From: Geotalea sp. SG265
Lineage (GTDB): Bacteria > Desulfobacterota > Desulfuromonadia > Geobacterales > Geobacteraceae
DNA: 64,000 nucleotides
Direction of reading: 5' to 3'
Assembly: GCF_022808985.1 (NCBI RefSeq)
Contig: NZ_JAKZFT010000003.1
Location: 283,000 to 346,999, forward strand
Below, one piece after another: positions 44,255 to 53,596 of this stretch. The position numbers were made by a program, and so were the translations under genes. Under the pieces are notes generated by a model that saw only the letters and a list, made by a program, of their open reading frames with translations, did not search any database and was not told the origin of the DNA. The first letter of the stretch is position 1. Every line of letters begins with the position of its first letter.

Positions 44255-45226
44255 TCAATCGCGGGAAATCCGGTAAACACTAACCCCCCTGCTTGCACTC
44301 TGGGACACGTAGAGGAGGTCACCGGCAACGGCAATCTCCATTGGAGCGATCAGATTACCCGGATCGAACCCCCGGTATCCGTATTCGCCGAGGAACTTGA
44401 AATCGTCGTTGCGGTTGAAGACCATGATGACGCAGCGCAGGGTGTCAGCCACGTAGAGAAACCCCTTGTCGTCAACGGCAACCCCCCCCACCACGTTGAA
44501 TTTGCCCGGACTGCTTCCCCGCCTGCCGAAGGTGTTAAGCTTCTTGTCCGGTGTAATCAGGTAAACCAGCGACTGCACCGGAATGGTGAAGATCATCGTT
44601 CCGTCCTCATCCATGGTTAAACCGCGGATGTCGTAGTCGCTCCGTTTCTTTGCATTGACGCCGATGATGGAGGCGAATTCGAAGCCGTCTTCAAAATGGC
44701 CGCGGAGATCGGTCACGAGTAATTTAAAGCGTTGAGTATCCACCAGGTACAGGTGCCCCTTTTGACAGAAGATGCGATCGGGGCGGAAATCTTCAGTAAA
44801 AAGGGGAGACAGCCCTTCCAGTTTGAGCACCCCATTGAGTTCGCCACGGAAATCGGCGATGAAGACCTTGTATTGGTTGATGGAATTGGAAAGAAGATAG
44901 ATGGAGCCGCTCTCATCCAGGGCAAGACCCCTGATCGAGCCATATTGCCCCTCATCTCCGAATGAATGGACGACAAGACCCGTATTATTAAAGACATCGA
45001 CCGACTGATCCGCAGGATTGATGACGTAGATTTCCTTCTGCTGCCTGTCGATGCCGAAATTGACCCAGCTTGAGGCAATGGCGCCGTTGAAATTGGAAAG
45101 GTTGTACAGGTAATCGAGTTTGGCTTCTGCGATTCCCGAGAGAAGCAGCACGGAAAGCATTACCGTGACCGCTACCGACGAAAGCTTGTGCTGAAAAGGA
45201 AATTTCATTCTTCTATGTCTTTTCAT
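44255..45226 (-). CDS. Secreted NHL-repeat beta-propeller protein
   Basis: The 323-residue protein has a signal peptide (cleavage near IAEA/KLD) and NHL-like blades such as IRGLALDESGSIYLLSN and VGGVAVDDKGFLYVADTLRCVIMVFN. The start is ATG at 45226 (AAGGTCGAG upstream) or ATG at 45208. It lies just downstream of OmcS-like gene C, separated from it by a strong terminator, and begins the unit that continues through the lipoproteins and barrel. NHL proteins next to OmcS-type genes suggest a role in filament biogenesis, which is inference. Confidence 0.85.
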   Translation of the reverse strand: MKRHRRMKFPFQHKLSSVAVTVMLSVLLLSGIAEAKLDYLYNLSNFNGAIASSWVNFGIDRQQKEIYVINPADQSVDVFNNTGLVVHSFGDEGQYGSIRGLALDESGSIYLLSNSINQYKVFIADFRGELNGVLKLEGLSPLFTEDFRPDRIFCQKGHLYLVDTQRFKLLVTDLRGHFEDGFEFASIIGVNAKKRSDYDIRGLTMDEDGTMIFTIPVQSLVYLITPDKKLNTFGRRGSSPGKFNVVGGVAVDDKGFLYVADTLRCVIMVFNRNDDFKFLGEYGYRGFDPGNLIAPMEIAVAGDLLYVSQSASRGVSVYRISRD

Positions 45227-45310
45227 TCTCGACCTTATGTGTCTTGATCGTAGGACTGGCTTCCCACACAGGAAAAGGGGGAGACTTCCGACAGTCATCC
45301 CCCCCACTTC

Positions 45311-45337
45311 AAAAAAGCCGGGGGCATTGCCCCCGGC
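45311..45337 (-). terminator. Strong terminator after OmcS-like gene C
   Basis: On the minus strand a perfect 9-bp GC stem (GCCGGGGGC/GCCCCCGGC, 3-base loop) is followed by TTTTTT, starting 20 nt after the stop. Confidence 0.95.
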
Positions 45338-45356
45338 GCAATAACAATTGATGCAA

Positions 45357-46751
45357 TTAGTCTTTAGCGTGGCACTTGTTGCAGAGCGAACGCTGGTCAT
45401 AGGCAAACTGGGTAGCCGGACGGTCATACATGGCGGCCTGGTAGATTGCCTGGTTCATACCGTTGGAGTTCTTCAGTGCATCGGTACCTGCGGCAGCAGC
45501 ATAGTCAGGATATGCACCACCGACGGTGAGGAATTCGCTGTTGTTGTTCCAACGGGTCATGCTGTTGAAGCCGGAAGCATGAGCGCGGTGGCAGGAGAGG
45601 CACATGACGTTCTCAGAACCGGTGGTAGGACCAGCGGTCTGGGTGCCGGTGTTGTCGGCATGGCCTGCCAGGGTAGCGATAACGCCGGTGCCTTCCTCAT
45701 AGGGAACCAGGGAGGTGTAGGAAGTTGTCTGGCTGCCGGTCAGGTCACCAGAGGTTTTATAAGCATTGTAGAGGTTGGCGATGGTGGTACCGGTAGCATT
45801 GCCGGCCAGGTCGTTGGCGGCGGCGGTCAGCTTGGCACCGTTACCAGCGGGGTGGATAAGGGCAGTATTGCTGGCGTTGGTGTTGTTGTTGTGGATAGCC
45901 CTGTGGCAGTTGGAGCACCATTCGGACATACCCTGACCATAGGCAACGCGGGTATCGGTAGTAGCCTCAGAACGGTTGTAGGTAGAAGGAGCTACGGCAA
46001 CCGGAGGATCAGCATTGAAAGGAAGCGGGTTGCTGTAGGACATCTGGGAGTAGTTGGCACCACCGAGGAGACGGTAAACACCGACAGCCTCGTTGGCATC
46101 AGGCTGTGCACCATAGGAACCGGAGTTACCAATGGGCAGTACTTTCTGGCCAGGCTTGGCATAGGCAATGGTACCGTTCGTATCAACTATACGGGCACGG
46201 CTGTGGGGATCGTGGCAGCTGGCGCAGGAAAGGGATTTTGCATCGTACTGACCACCAGGAGCGACAGTCAGGGTAGCGTCGGCAAGCAGACCATAATCCT
46301 GGGCAACAACGTTATGACCATGACGCTCGCCGATACTCTGGGCAGCATAGCCGGCTTTCGGGAAGGTCTGGGTCAACCAGGCGAAGTCACCGCCAGGAGT
46401 ACGCTCAACAGGAGCAGCTGCGTTCACAGCAGGAGCGGGAAAGGTCATGACATGATAGCCGGTCGGTGCAGCGTCGTTGGCAGCATGGCAGTTGAGGCAG
46501 GTGGAGCTGTCGTCGGAGCCCTGGAGGAGGAAGGCATTGCCCTGGAACTGGGTGGTGGAAGCTTTGCCGGCGGCGTTCCAGCCGGTCAGGCCGGTGTTAC
46601 GGCCACCGGACATGGCTTTGTTGCCAGAAGAGTTGTGCATGGTGTGGCAGCCGTCACAGTAGGCAACACCACCTTCATGGAAGGCAAGGGCATTGCCGGC
46701 TGCAGCGAACGTGAGCAGCGCTGTTGCTAACAAAATCTTGGATGATTTCAT
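45357..46751 (-). CDS. omcS: OmcS-like six-heme nanowire cytochrome, copy C
   Basis: The 464-residue protein has a signal peptide (cleavage near ALA/FHE, residue 23) and six heme sites (CDGCH, CLNCH, CASCH, CSNCH, CLSCH, CNKCH). It is the closest of the three to G. sulfurreducens OmcS from memory. Mature start FHEGGVAYCDGCHTMHNSS keeps the inter-subunit His of HTMH. VAPSTYNRSEATTDTRVAYGQGMSEWCSNCH and CHRAHASGFNSMTRW follow, and the end CNKCHAKD is the same as in OmcS. Expected role: polymerising extracellular heme filament for long-range electron transfer. GGAGA lies upstream of the ATG. A 270-nt leader with hairpins precedes it and a strong terminator follows, so it is likely a monocistronic, highly expressed gene. 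Confidence 0.95.
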   Translation of the reverse strand: MKSSKILLATALLTFAAAGNALAFHEGGVAYCDGCHTMHNSSGNKAMSGGRNTGLTGWNAAGKASTTQFQGNAFLLQGSDDSSTCLNCHAANDAAPTGYHVMTFPAPAVNAAAPVERTPGGDFAWLTQTFPKAGYAAQSIGERHGHNVVAQDYGLLADATLTVAPGGQYDAKSLSCASCHDPHSRARIVDTNGTIAYAKPGQKVLPIGNSGSYGAQPDANEAVGVYRLLGGANYSQMSYSNPLPFNADPPVAVAPSTYNRSEATTDTRVAYGQGMSEWCSNCHRAIHNNNTNASNTALIHPAGNGAKLTAAANDLAGNATGTTIANLYNAYKTSGDLTGSQTTSYTSLVPYEEGTGVIATLAGHADNTGTQTAGPTTGSENVMCLSCHRAHASGFNSMTRWNNNSEFLTVGGAYPDYAAAAGTDALKNSNGMNQAIYQAAMYDRPATQFAYDQRSLCNKCHAKD

Positions 46752-47022
46752 TTGTTAATAATCTCCTGAATTCGTTTTCGTTTAGATTCGTTGAGTACGG
46801 TTTTGCAGGGCGTTAGCCCATACTTCTTACTTCCTTACATTTGTACCTACTTACCTGTGACATGAAACCCTTCCGTGCGGCTACATTGTCCTCACCCCCT
46901 TTTATTTAGTTCAGAGCCACCTTTCCGTCTCACAACAAAGACAAGGAAAGCCACCCTCCTGGAGCTCTGGGTCTCATCGATTCCAGTGACGCTACTACAC
47001 GCCCTATCGAATCGGGACCTGG
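46752..47022 (-). promoter_or_regulatory. Long leader/promoter region of OmcS-like gene C
   Basis: This 271-base gene-free stretch should contain the promoter and 5' leader. Visible structures are a 10-bp bulged hairpin at 46921-46950 (CTTTCC+GTCT with AGAC+GGAAAG) and a GGGC-GTTA-GCCC hairpin at 46808-46819. I looked for the conserved core of GEMM (cyclic dinucleotide) riboswitches and did not find it. No confident -35/-10 pair. Confidence 0.45.
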
Positions 47023-47673
47023 TTATCTGTTTTTAATCATTTTGCAAAAAAGCGGATCATTTATACCCTCTGTAAAGGCATCAACCATGCCCAGCTGGTG
47101 ATCCTCGGCGAGCGAGAAACGTAATACGTCCATTTCCTTACCTTTTTCATTGTCTTTCGGTGGCAGATTACTAAACCATGTTAATCTGGTTTGTTCACCG
47201 CATTGCCCCACTCCGTCAAGCAACAATCCATTCCGAGAAAAAGGCGTTTTTGCGGAGTCGTTTCCATTACGTAAAGATGACGATTTCGTAACCTTCACAA
47301 GCCCTTTGGCAACATGCTGAAGCAGAAGGGATAAAGACCTGAAATACTGCCTCGGGCGGGAAGCTTTAACCCGTTCAACTGCCGTTCCGGCAGGTGCCGG
47401 CAATGATTTCCGGCGCAGAAATACACCACTGCCGTCAATAACCGCGACCTTGCCGTTTTCCCTATCAACGAGACCTATGCACCCATTCTCCCACCACAGG
47501 CTGGTCGGGCAGAAATCGCGGGTGAAATCCTGCGGCAGATTGCTGACACTAATGAGTGCCGATGGCTCACCCTTGGCCGTGCAACGGGTCAGGGTAAATT
47601 CCTGCGTCGTGTCGCTGGTGACCAGGACCAGCAGGTTGCCGTCTTTTTCCATGGCAAGATCGGAATGTCTCAT
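47023..47673 (-). pseudogene. Likely truncated beta-propeller (NHL-like) protein remnant
   Basis: The 216-residue reading frame starts MRHSDLAMEKDGNLLVLVTS with no signal peptide. It contains blade-like segments (WWENGCIGLVDRENGKVAVIDGSGVF) and then loses repeat character (LRNGNDSAKTPFSRNG). A stop codon lies just upstream in frame and no ribosome site is clear. It sits directly upstream of the OmcS-like gene, where an intact NHL gene would be expected by comparison with the rest of the locus. It may be a decayed copy or a genuine short protein. Confidence 0.45.
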
Positions 47674-47811
47674 CACACATTACCCTGCCTTAACATTTTC
47701 ACGTCCATAATCAAGCATTCTTGTCTTTATAAGAGCACAAGGGATGCCGGTCTTTTTTCACAACCAGCCACATGGAATCTAACTCACCGATTAGACAGGA
47801 TATTTTTCCAC

Positions 47812-47839
47812 AAAAAAAAGCCCTGCACAGGGCAGGGCT
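47812..47839 (-). terminator. Terminator of the two-component operon
   Basis: On the minus strand an 8-bp stem (AGCCCTGC/GCAGGGCT, loop CCTGT) is followed by eight T residues, about 80 nt after the histidine kinase stop. Confidence 0.92.
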
Positions 47840-47919
47840 CGCGGTGTTTATGGATCAGGATGGTGAACAGACAGGTGGGACAGCGTATTTGACGAAAAAG
47901 ACCTTTCAGTACGCTGACA

Positions 47920-49383
47920 TCAGGATGACAGATTCGTAATGTCGGAACGGGGAAAAACGAGGGTAATGGATGTTCCCTTGCCAACTTCGCTTGCAACCTT
48001 GATGGAACCACCGTGCATGTCCATGATCGACTTGACGATGGCAAGGCCGAGGCCGGTCCCCTCTTTGTTCCTGTGGCGAGCTGAATCGACCCGGTAGAAC
48101 CGGTCGGTGATATTGGGAAGATCTGCCTTGGGGATGCCGCAACCGGTATCGCTGACCGTAACATCTACAGTGCGGCCAGCCTCCCGTCGCGCGGAAACCG
48201 TAATGGTGCCGCCCGCATCCGTATAGTTGAGGGCGTTGGAAACCAGGTTGCTGACGGCGCGGCGGAAAAGGGTCCGATCGGCATAGAGGATGGCGTTTTC
48301 ATGGCAGGAGATTGCTATCCCCTTGTCCTCGGCCAAAGGGAGGTAATATTCGATGATCTCCCCTACTTCCCGGCAGACGTCTATCTCTTCCAGGGACAGA
48401 TCCGGTTCCTGCACGTCGGAACGGGCGATGAAGAGCAGGCTGTCGATGATCCTGGCAAGCCGCTCGTATTCCTCCAGGTTCGATTCGAGCACATGCCGAT
48501 AGTCATCAGCGGACCTGGCCTTGGTCAAGGCGACCTCGGCCTCCCCCATGAGCACGTTGACAGGGGTACGGAGTTCGTGGGCCAGGTTGGATACATAGCT
48601 GGACAAACGGCAAAAGGAATCCTGCAGCCGGTCAAGCATTGTGTCAATGGCAATGGCAAGATCCTTAACCTCTGCCGGCCAGTGCCCCAACGTTACCCGT
48701 TCATTCAGGTTGTAAGCAGTGATGGATGTGGTTCGCTGGGCCAGCTCCGTGAGCGGATAAAGCCCACGTCTCACGGTAAGGACCGCCAGGGCAAGAGAGA
48801 CAAACGTGCCGACACAGATGACCAGCAGCAGAACCGTGCGGAAATGTCCCAATACCTGCTCCATATAGGTAATATTAAGGGCAATCTGCAGCATCCGCTC
48901 CCCCTGCCCGGGGTCCGATTCGAGGCGGACGGAGCGGAGAAGGTATACCTGTCCTTTGCCGTTTTCCCACTTTTGCGTTTGCGTATAGTCGGAAAGGGCA
49001 AGTGGCGGGAATACTGCTACCGGGACATTTTCATTCATGCCGTAGGTCTGCAGCAAAACTTTCCCCTGTCCGTCAAGGATCCGCCCATACACCTTCATCG
49101 ACTCCCGGGCAGCGTACCCGACCTCCAGTTTCCGCGCTAGACCTTGCTGGTAAGACTCCCTTGAGCTGAGGAGCTTGATGGTGTTGATTTCGTCCTGAAG
49201 GAACTTGCTGCTCTCCCGTTCGGCGATATTCACCAGACCCCAGAAAAGAAGAGCCGCCGAAAGGTTAAGGATTACGAAGGTCGAGAATGCATAATGCAGC
49301 ATCAGCCTTCGCGAGAGAGACCAAGATCGGGAATGGCTGCCGCTGCATACAGCACTGGAAGGTTCATCGTTCTTCAAGGACAT
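47920..49383 (-). CDS. Sensor histidine kinase (heavy-metal CusS-like)
   Basis: The 487-residue kinase has two membrane spans (about 30-50 and 185-207) around a periplasmic sensor, then a HAMP region and HisKA with the H box [13 protein letters not shown]. An ATPase domain follows (LVSNALNY N box, DTGCGIP G1, RFYRVD F box, [10 protein letters not shown]2). Architecture matches CusS/heavy-metal sensor kinases; the signal is not shown by sequence. The ATG at 49383 (GGAG upstream) overlaps the end of the regulator gene by 20 nt, indicating coupling. Confidence 0.92.
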   Translation of the reverse strand: MSLKNDEPSSAVCSGSHSRSWSLSRRLMLHYAFSTFVILNLSAALLFWGLVNIAERESSKFLQDEINTIKLLSSRESYQQGLARKLEVGYAARESMKVYGRILDGQGKVLLQTYGMNENVPVAVFPPLALSDYTQTQKWENGKGQVYLLRSVRLESDPGQGERMLQIALNITYMEQVLGHFRTVLLLVICVGTFVSLALAVLTVRRGLYPLTELAQRTTSITAYNLNERVTLGHWPAEVKDLAIAIDTMLDRLQDSFCRLSSYVSNLAHELRTPVNVLMGEAEVALTKARSADDYRHVLESNLEEYERLARIIDSLLFIARSDVQEPDLSLEEIDVCREVGEIIEYYLPLAEDKGIAISCHENAILYADRTLFRRAVSNLVSNALNYTDAGGTITVSARREAGRTVDVTVSDTGCGIPKADLPNITDRFYRVDSARHRNKEGTGLGLAIVKSIMDMHGGSIKVASEVGKGTSITLVFPRSDITNLSS

Positions 49384-50035
49384 ACCCGACTCCGCGTACC
49401 GTGTGGATGAGCTTTTTTTCGAAGGGATCGTCAACCTTGGCACGGAGACGGCGCATATGCACATCGACCACGTTGGTATCGCTGTCGAAATCCATGTCCC
49501 AGATACGCTCGGCAATGCGCATCCGCGTCAGGACCTCTCCGCTTCGCCGGGCGAGAAGGGACAGCAGGGCAAACTCCTTCGGCGTCAGGTCAAGCCTTTT
49601 GCCGCCTCGGGTTACACGGTGTCCCATGAGATCGATCTCCAGGTCGCCGATCGTTATCAGTTCCTGGGTTTTTACCGGCCCCCTGCGCAGAATTGTCCGG
49701 ATCCGGACGAGCAGTTCGGAAAAGGCAAAAGGCTTTACCAGGTAATCATCCGCCCCCAGTTCAAGCCCTTTTATCCGGTCCTGGACCGCATCCCGTGCAG
49801 TCAGAAATATAACCGGAGTATCTTTTTTCAGTTTGCGGATCCTGCTGATGACCTGCCAGCCGTCAAGCCCCGGGAGCATCACATCCAGGATGATGATGTC
49901 ATATTCCTTGGTCAGGGCAAGTTCCAGTCCTTCGGCACCGTCGTGAGCCATATCGGCGGTATAACCACTCTCACGCAGTCCTTTCCTGATAAAACCCGCT
50001 GTTTTCGGTTCGTCTTCTATGACGAGAATGCGCAT
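49364..50035 (-). CDS. OmpR-family response regulator (CusR-like)
   Basis: The 223-residue regulator has a receiver domain with acidic pair IEDEP (8-12), phospho-acceptor Asp in [13 protein letters not shown] near 51, Thr in FLTARD and Lys in [12 protein letters not shown]. The C-terminal winged helix (about 125-220) has [22 protein letters not shown] and [15 protein letters not shown]. It is partner of the overlapping kinase. Targets are unknown; nearby candidates are the OmcS-like locus downstream and genes elsewhere. Confidence 0.94.
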   Translation of the reverse strand: MRILVIEDEPKTAGFIRKGLRESGYTADMAHDGAEGLELALTKEYDIIILDVMLPGLDGWQVISRIRKLKKDTPVIFLTARDAVQDRIKGLELGADDYLVKPFAFSELLVRIRTILRRGPVKTQELITIGDLEIDLMGHRVTRGGKRLDLTPKEFALLSLLARRSGEVLTRMRIAERIWDMDFDSDTNVVDVHMRRLRAKVDDPFEKKLIHTVRGVGYVLEER

Positions 50036-50204
50036 TGTCTATCCCCATTTTTAATTTAGCTTTAGTCTATCCACATGCTTTTGATAAAGCAAGTTCTCTA
50101 CCTCGTTGCAGGATGCCCCATCAGTTTGCCCTAAAGTTGCACATGCATAGGCCGATAAAGGACCCAACAGCTATTACTTTTTTTCAGACAAAGCGGAGGG
50201 TCAG

Positions 50205-50708
50205 ATGTCGGATATTGTCCCCTTTTCTCCAGCAGCAGAACAAAAGAAGAATGAAATCGTCCAGATGGTAACCTTTGCCCTGGAGCGGGAAGAATACGGC
50301 GTGGAGGTGCTGAGCGTCCGGGAAATCATCCGCATGCCCGAATTGACGAAAATGCCCAATGCGCCACACTTCGTGGAAGGGGTCATCAACCTGAGGGGCA
50401 CAGTCATTCCAGTCATCTCGCTACGCAAGCGGTTCAACCTGGATGACCACGATCATGACCGGAATTCCCGCATCCTGGTGATGGAGCTGAAGGGGGGCAA
50501 TCTCACCGGCTTCATCGTCGATTCGGTAGCCGAGGTCATCCGCATCCAGAAGAGCTCGATCCAGCCCGCCCCAGACGTCGCCCACCAGGACGGCATGCAG
50601 GATTGCATCACCGGCATCCACGACCATAACAATCGTCTGCTGATCCTTCTCGACCTGAACCTGCTCTTTGCCGAAGACGAGCATAACGAGCTGATGGCGG
50701 CGATGTGA
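50205..50708 (+). CDS. cheW: CheW-type chemotaxis coupling protein
   Basis: The 167-residue CheW-domain protein has the conserved YGVEVLSVREIIRMPELTKMPNAPHFVEGVINLRGTVIPVISLRKRF core (first 80 residues) and GFIVDSVAEVIRI. It would link chemoreceptors to a CheA kinase in the cytoplasm. No other che gene is nearby, so it is an isolated copy. GGAGGG lies 6 bases upstream of the ATG. Confidence 0.93.
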   Translation: MSDIVPFSPAAEQKKNEIVQMVTFALEREEYGVEVLSVREIIRMPELTKMPNAPHFVEGVINLRGTVIPVISLRKRFNLDDHDHDRNSRILVMELKGGNLTGFIVDSVAEVIRIQKSSIQPAPDVAHQDGMQDCITGIHDHNNRLLILLDLNLLFAEDEHNELMAAM

Positions 50709-50769
50709 CCTTCCGGCAGCGGTACCGTATGGTTTGACTCTCCATGGGAAACCATGATAGAGGTTGACC

Positions 50770-52032
50770 ATGGACGGGCAGCAAAAAGAAAATCCCTTCG
50801 GCGGCCGCATCATCATGCATGTGGACATGAACGCCTTTTTCGCCTCCGTGGAGCAGCAGCGCGACCCGAACCTCCGGGGGAAGCCGGTGGCAGTGGTCGG
50901 TTCCTCGAAAAGAACCATAGTCACCACCTGCTCCTACGAGGCCCGGGCTTTCGGCGTCAAGACCGGCATGGCCCTCTGGGAAGCGAAGCGTTGCTGTCCC
51001 GACCTGATCCTGGTGGTGGGCCGAAACAGGGAATACACCCACATCTCCTCGCTGATCATGCAGCTCATGCACGACTTTACGCCGCTGGTGGAAACATTTT
51101 CCGTTGATGAAGCCTTCCTGGACATTTCCGGGTCGCTCACCCTCTTCGGCACCCCCGAAAACATTGCCCATCAACTCAAAGCCCGCATCAGGGAGCGGTT
51201 CGGTCTCACCTGCTCAATCGGCATCGCACCTAACAAGCTTTTGGCCAAGCTTGCCTCGGACATGCAGAAACCGGACGGGTTGACGTTTATCCCCCTGGAT
51301 CAGGTCGCCCCTGTCATGGACCGGACCCCCATCAGGGATATGTGCGGCATCGGCAAGAAAACAGAAAAAGCCCTGACCATGCTCGGCATCCGCACCTGTG
51401 GTGACTTGGGGCGCTTTCCGGTAAAACTGCTCAGGCAGAAATTCGGCATCGTAGGTGAGGCGCTGCACCGCATGGGGCTGGGAATGGACGATTCGCCCGT
51501 AGTCCCAACGGATGAGTCCGATCAGGTCAAGTCGGTGGGGCATAGCATGACCCTGGAGCATGATCTGGAGAAGAGGGAGGAGATACTCCGCTATCTCCTT
51601 CAGCTTGCCGAAATGGTCGGCAGAAGGATGCGGCGCTATGGCGTCACCGGCAAAACCGTCTGTCTCTCGGTGCGCTATGCCGATTTCTATACCAACTTTT
51701 CCCGCCAATTGACCCTGCCCCGTTATACCAATCTGAGTGCGGATATTTACCATGGGGCGGTGACGCTTTTGGACAGCGTCCAACTGGCCCAGCCGGTACG
51801 CCTTCTGGGGGTAAAGCTTTCCAACCTGCGCCACCAGGACGAACAGCTTTCCCTTTTCGAGGGGGAACGGAAGAAAGCCCATCTGGCCAAGGCTATGGAC
51901 GAGGTCAATAGCCGTTTTGGTGAATTTTCGGTCACCTTCGGCACCCTGCTCGCCGATGATGCAAAAAAGGGGTCCTTCGTCATTTCCCCGGCCTGGCGCC
52001 CCGAAGGGATCAGAAAAGTGGACGTGGAATAA
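50770..52032 (+). CDS. dinB: DNA polymerase IV (Y family)
   Basis: The 420-residue translesion polymerase shows catalytic acids in HVDMNAFFASVEQ (near 18) and FSVDEAFLDIS (near 113). It also has the dNTP-binding YEARAFGVK and helix-hairpin-helix segments after GIGKKTEKALTMLGI (near 200). The little-finger domain follows to the end. It is slightly longer than E. coli DinB and lacks an obvious terminal beta-clamp motif other than QLSLFE at about 360, which fits a clamp-binding peptide QLxLF. ATG at 50770 with AGAGG upstream is preferred to TTG at 50764. Confidence 0.95.
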   Translation: MDGQQKENPFGGRIIMHVDMNAFFASVEQQRDPNLRGKPVAVVGSSKRTIVTTCSYEARAFGVKTGMALWEAKRCCPDLILVVGRNREYTHISSLIMQLMHDFTPLVETFSVDEAFLDISGSLTLFGTPENIAHQLKARIRERFGLTCSIGIAPNKLLAKLASDMQKPDGLTFIPLDQVAPVMDRTPIRDMCGIGKKTEKALTMLGIRTCGDLGRFPVKLLRQKFGIVGEALHRMGLGMDDSPVVPTDESDQVKSVGHSMTLEHDLEKREEILRYLLQLAEMVGRRMRRYGVTGKTVCLSVRYADFYTNFSRQLTLPRYTNLSADIYHGAVTLLDSVQLAQPVRLLGVKLSNLRHQDEQLSLFEGERKKAHLAKAMDEVNSRFGEFSVTFGTLLADDAKKGSFVISPAWRPEGIRKVDVE

Positions 52033-52316
52033 ACGGAATTTTTTTCATAAGGCAGCGACAAAAAGTGTCATATTTTTTGCGACAGCTGACCGACAAATCC
52101 AGATTCGACCCATTCCCAAAATAAGTCCCTGAGCTCCATTGCGGTGCATACAGTCGCCATCCGTCAGGGATTCCGCCCCCCACCTCCCCGCTTAATCCGA
52201 CATTCGGGTCCTTGCCCGGGTAATTACCAATGTAAACCCGCTGAACTCACATCCTGATGCCGCACTGTCGCCATCTGCCCCGGCACTGGGTATGGTGCTT
52301 GCACATCAGGGGGTCC

Positions 52317-53159
52317 ATGCAAATGTACAGGTTCAGCACATTCATCAAGAAGATTCATGTCCCACTTACCATCATGATCGTTCCCCATTCCAGGGGCTCT
52401 TCCCGCAGCATCAGGATACCGTTCATTCTGGCGCTGCTGTTCTGCTGCCTGTCCGTCGTCGGCGGCATCGTCACCGTTTCCCTGACCATTGAAGCGGTCA
52501 ATTACCACCAGTTGAAAAAGCGCTATGCGGGAATCTCCGATGAGGTCTCGCAGATGCGCTCGACCATGACCTCCCTCAAAGAATCGGAAGCCCAGCTCAA
52601 GCAGCTGGTCTCCCTCGGCTCCCGCAGCAAGATCCTCCAGAACCTGGATACTGCCGAGAGCGGCTCCATAGACATCGATGAACTGAAAAGCCAGGTTGCC
52701 AAGTCCATGGATACGGTCAAGGAAATCAAGTCCTATCTGAGAAAGGAACGGGCCACGGACCTGGCCACACCACAGGGGTGGCCCGCGGCGGGGCGGATCA
52801 GCTCCCTTTTCGGCAATCGTGAACACCCCCTCTACGGCATCAGGAAGTTCCATTCGGGGGTGGATATATCGGTCCCCACCGGCACCCCCCTCCATGCCAC
52901 CGCTGATGGTGTCGTCAGCTTCGCCGGCAGGGCCGCCAACAACGGCAACATCACTGTCCTCGAGCATGGTCTGGGCTACAGCACCATCTACGCCCACAAT
53001 TCCAAAAACCTCGCCCAGGCCGGGCAGACGGTGAAACGGGGGGATGTGGTTGCCTATGCCGGCTCCACCGGTGCCTCCACTGGCCCCCATGTCCACTACG
53101 AAATCTGGAAATACGGCCAGAGCATCGATCCACTCCCCTTCATCAAGGGCCGCGACTGA
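52317..53159 (+). CDS. M23-family peptidoglycan endopeptidase
   Basis: The 280-residue protein has an N-terminal membrane anchor (about 35-60), a coiled-coil section (about 65-150) and a C-terminal LytM domain (about 155-275). The zinc site is complete: FHSGVDIS (HxxxD) and HVHYEIW (HxH). It likely cuts peptide cross-links in the cell wall. ATG at 52317 follows AGGGGG. It is first in a unit with bactofilin, a common pairing for localised wall remodelling and cell shape. Confidence 0.92.
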   Translation: MQMYRFSTFIKKIHVPLTIMIVPHSRGSSRSIRIPFILALLFCCLSVVGGIVTVSLTIEAVNYHQLKKRYAGISDEVSQMRSTMTSLKESEAQLKQLVSLGSRSKILQNLDTAESGSIDIDELKSQVAKSMDTVKEIKSYLRKERATDLATPQGWPAAGRISSLFGNREHPLYGIRKFHSGVDISVPTGTPLHATADGVVSFAGRAANNGNITVLEHGLGYSTIYAHNSKNLAQAGQTVKRGDVVAYAGSTGASTGPHVHYEIWKYGQSIDPLPFIKGRD

Positions 53160-53195
53160 CGCCGGCAACCCTTCCATCACGAAAGGAGCAGCACC

Positions 53196-53567
53196 ATGTT
53201 CAGCAAGAAGCACTCGAAACTCGAAGTAGTTATCGGCGCCGAAACCGTCATCAAGGGAGAAATCGCGTCAAAGGGAACGGTAAGGATCGATGGCAGACTT
53301 GAGGGGGACATTGCCGCAGACTGCGTCATTATCGGCGATTCCGGCTCGATTGTCGGCGATGTTACCGCCAAGACCTTTATCGCAGGGGGAAAACTGAACG
53401 GCAATGTCCGTTCCAGCGAATGTGTCGAAATTCTGCCCCGTGGAGAAATAAACGGCGATATCATGACTGCCAGACTGTCCATCGCCGAAGGAGCCATTTT
53501 CGAGGGTCATTCCATGATGCAGAAAAACCATAACTTAGAATATAAGCCGGTGGAAGTACTCCAGTAG
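53196..53567 (+). CDS. Bactofilin cytoskeletal protein
   Basis: The 123-residue bactofilin has short unstructured ends and a right-handed beta-helix core of repeated hydrophobic rungs (VIGAETVIKGEIASKGTVRIDGRLEGDIAADCVIIGDS region). Bactofilins self-assemble without nucleotide. It follows the M23 peptidase by 36 nt and precedes a MinD-like ATPase, suggesting a spatial organiser for wall synthesis. GAAAGGAG precedes the ATG. Confidence 0.94.
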   Translation: MFSKKHSKLEVVIGAETVIKGEIASKGTVRIDGRLEGDIAADCVIIGDSGSIVGDVTAKTFIAGGKLNGNVRSSECVEILPRGEINGDIMTARLSIAEGAIFEGHSMMQKNHNLEYKPVEVLQ

Positions 53568-53596
53568 ACGATACCGATAAATTGAACGGAGTGGAG

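Noticed and set aside
27345..47022. GEMM (c-di-GMP/cGAMP) riboswitch upstream of the cytochrome genes
   Set aside because: These are known before Geobacter electron transfer genes, but I did not find the conserved core in the leaders at 28569-28698, 30330-30548 or 46752-47022 by eye.
52288..52303. Sigma54-like GG-N10-GC promoter before the M23 gene
   Set aside because: A start 12 nt downstream would fall at about 52315, after the ribosome site, leaving no usable leader.
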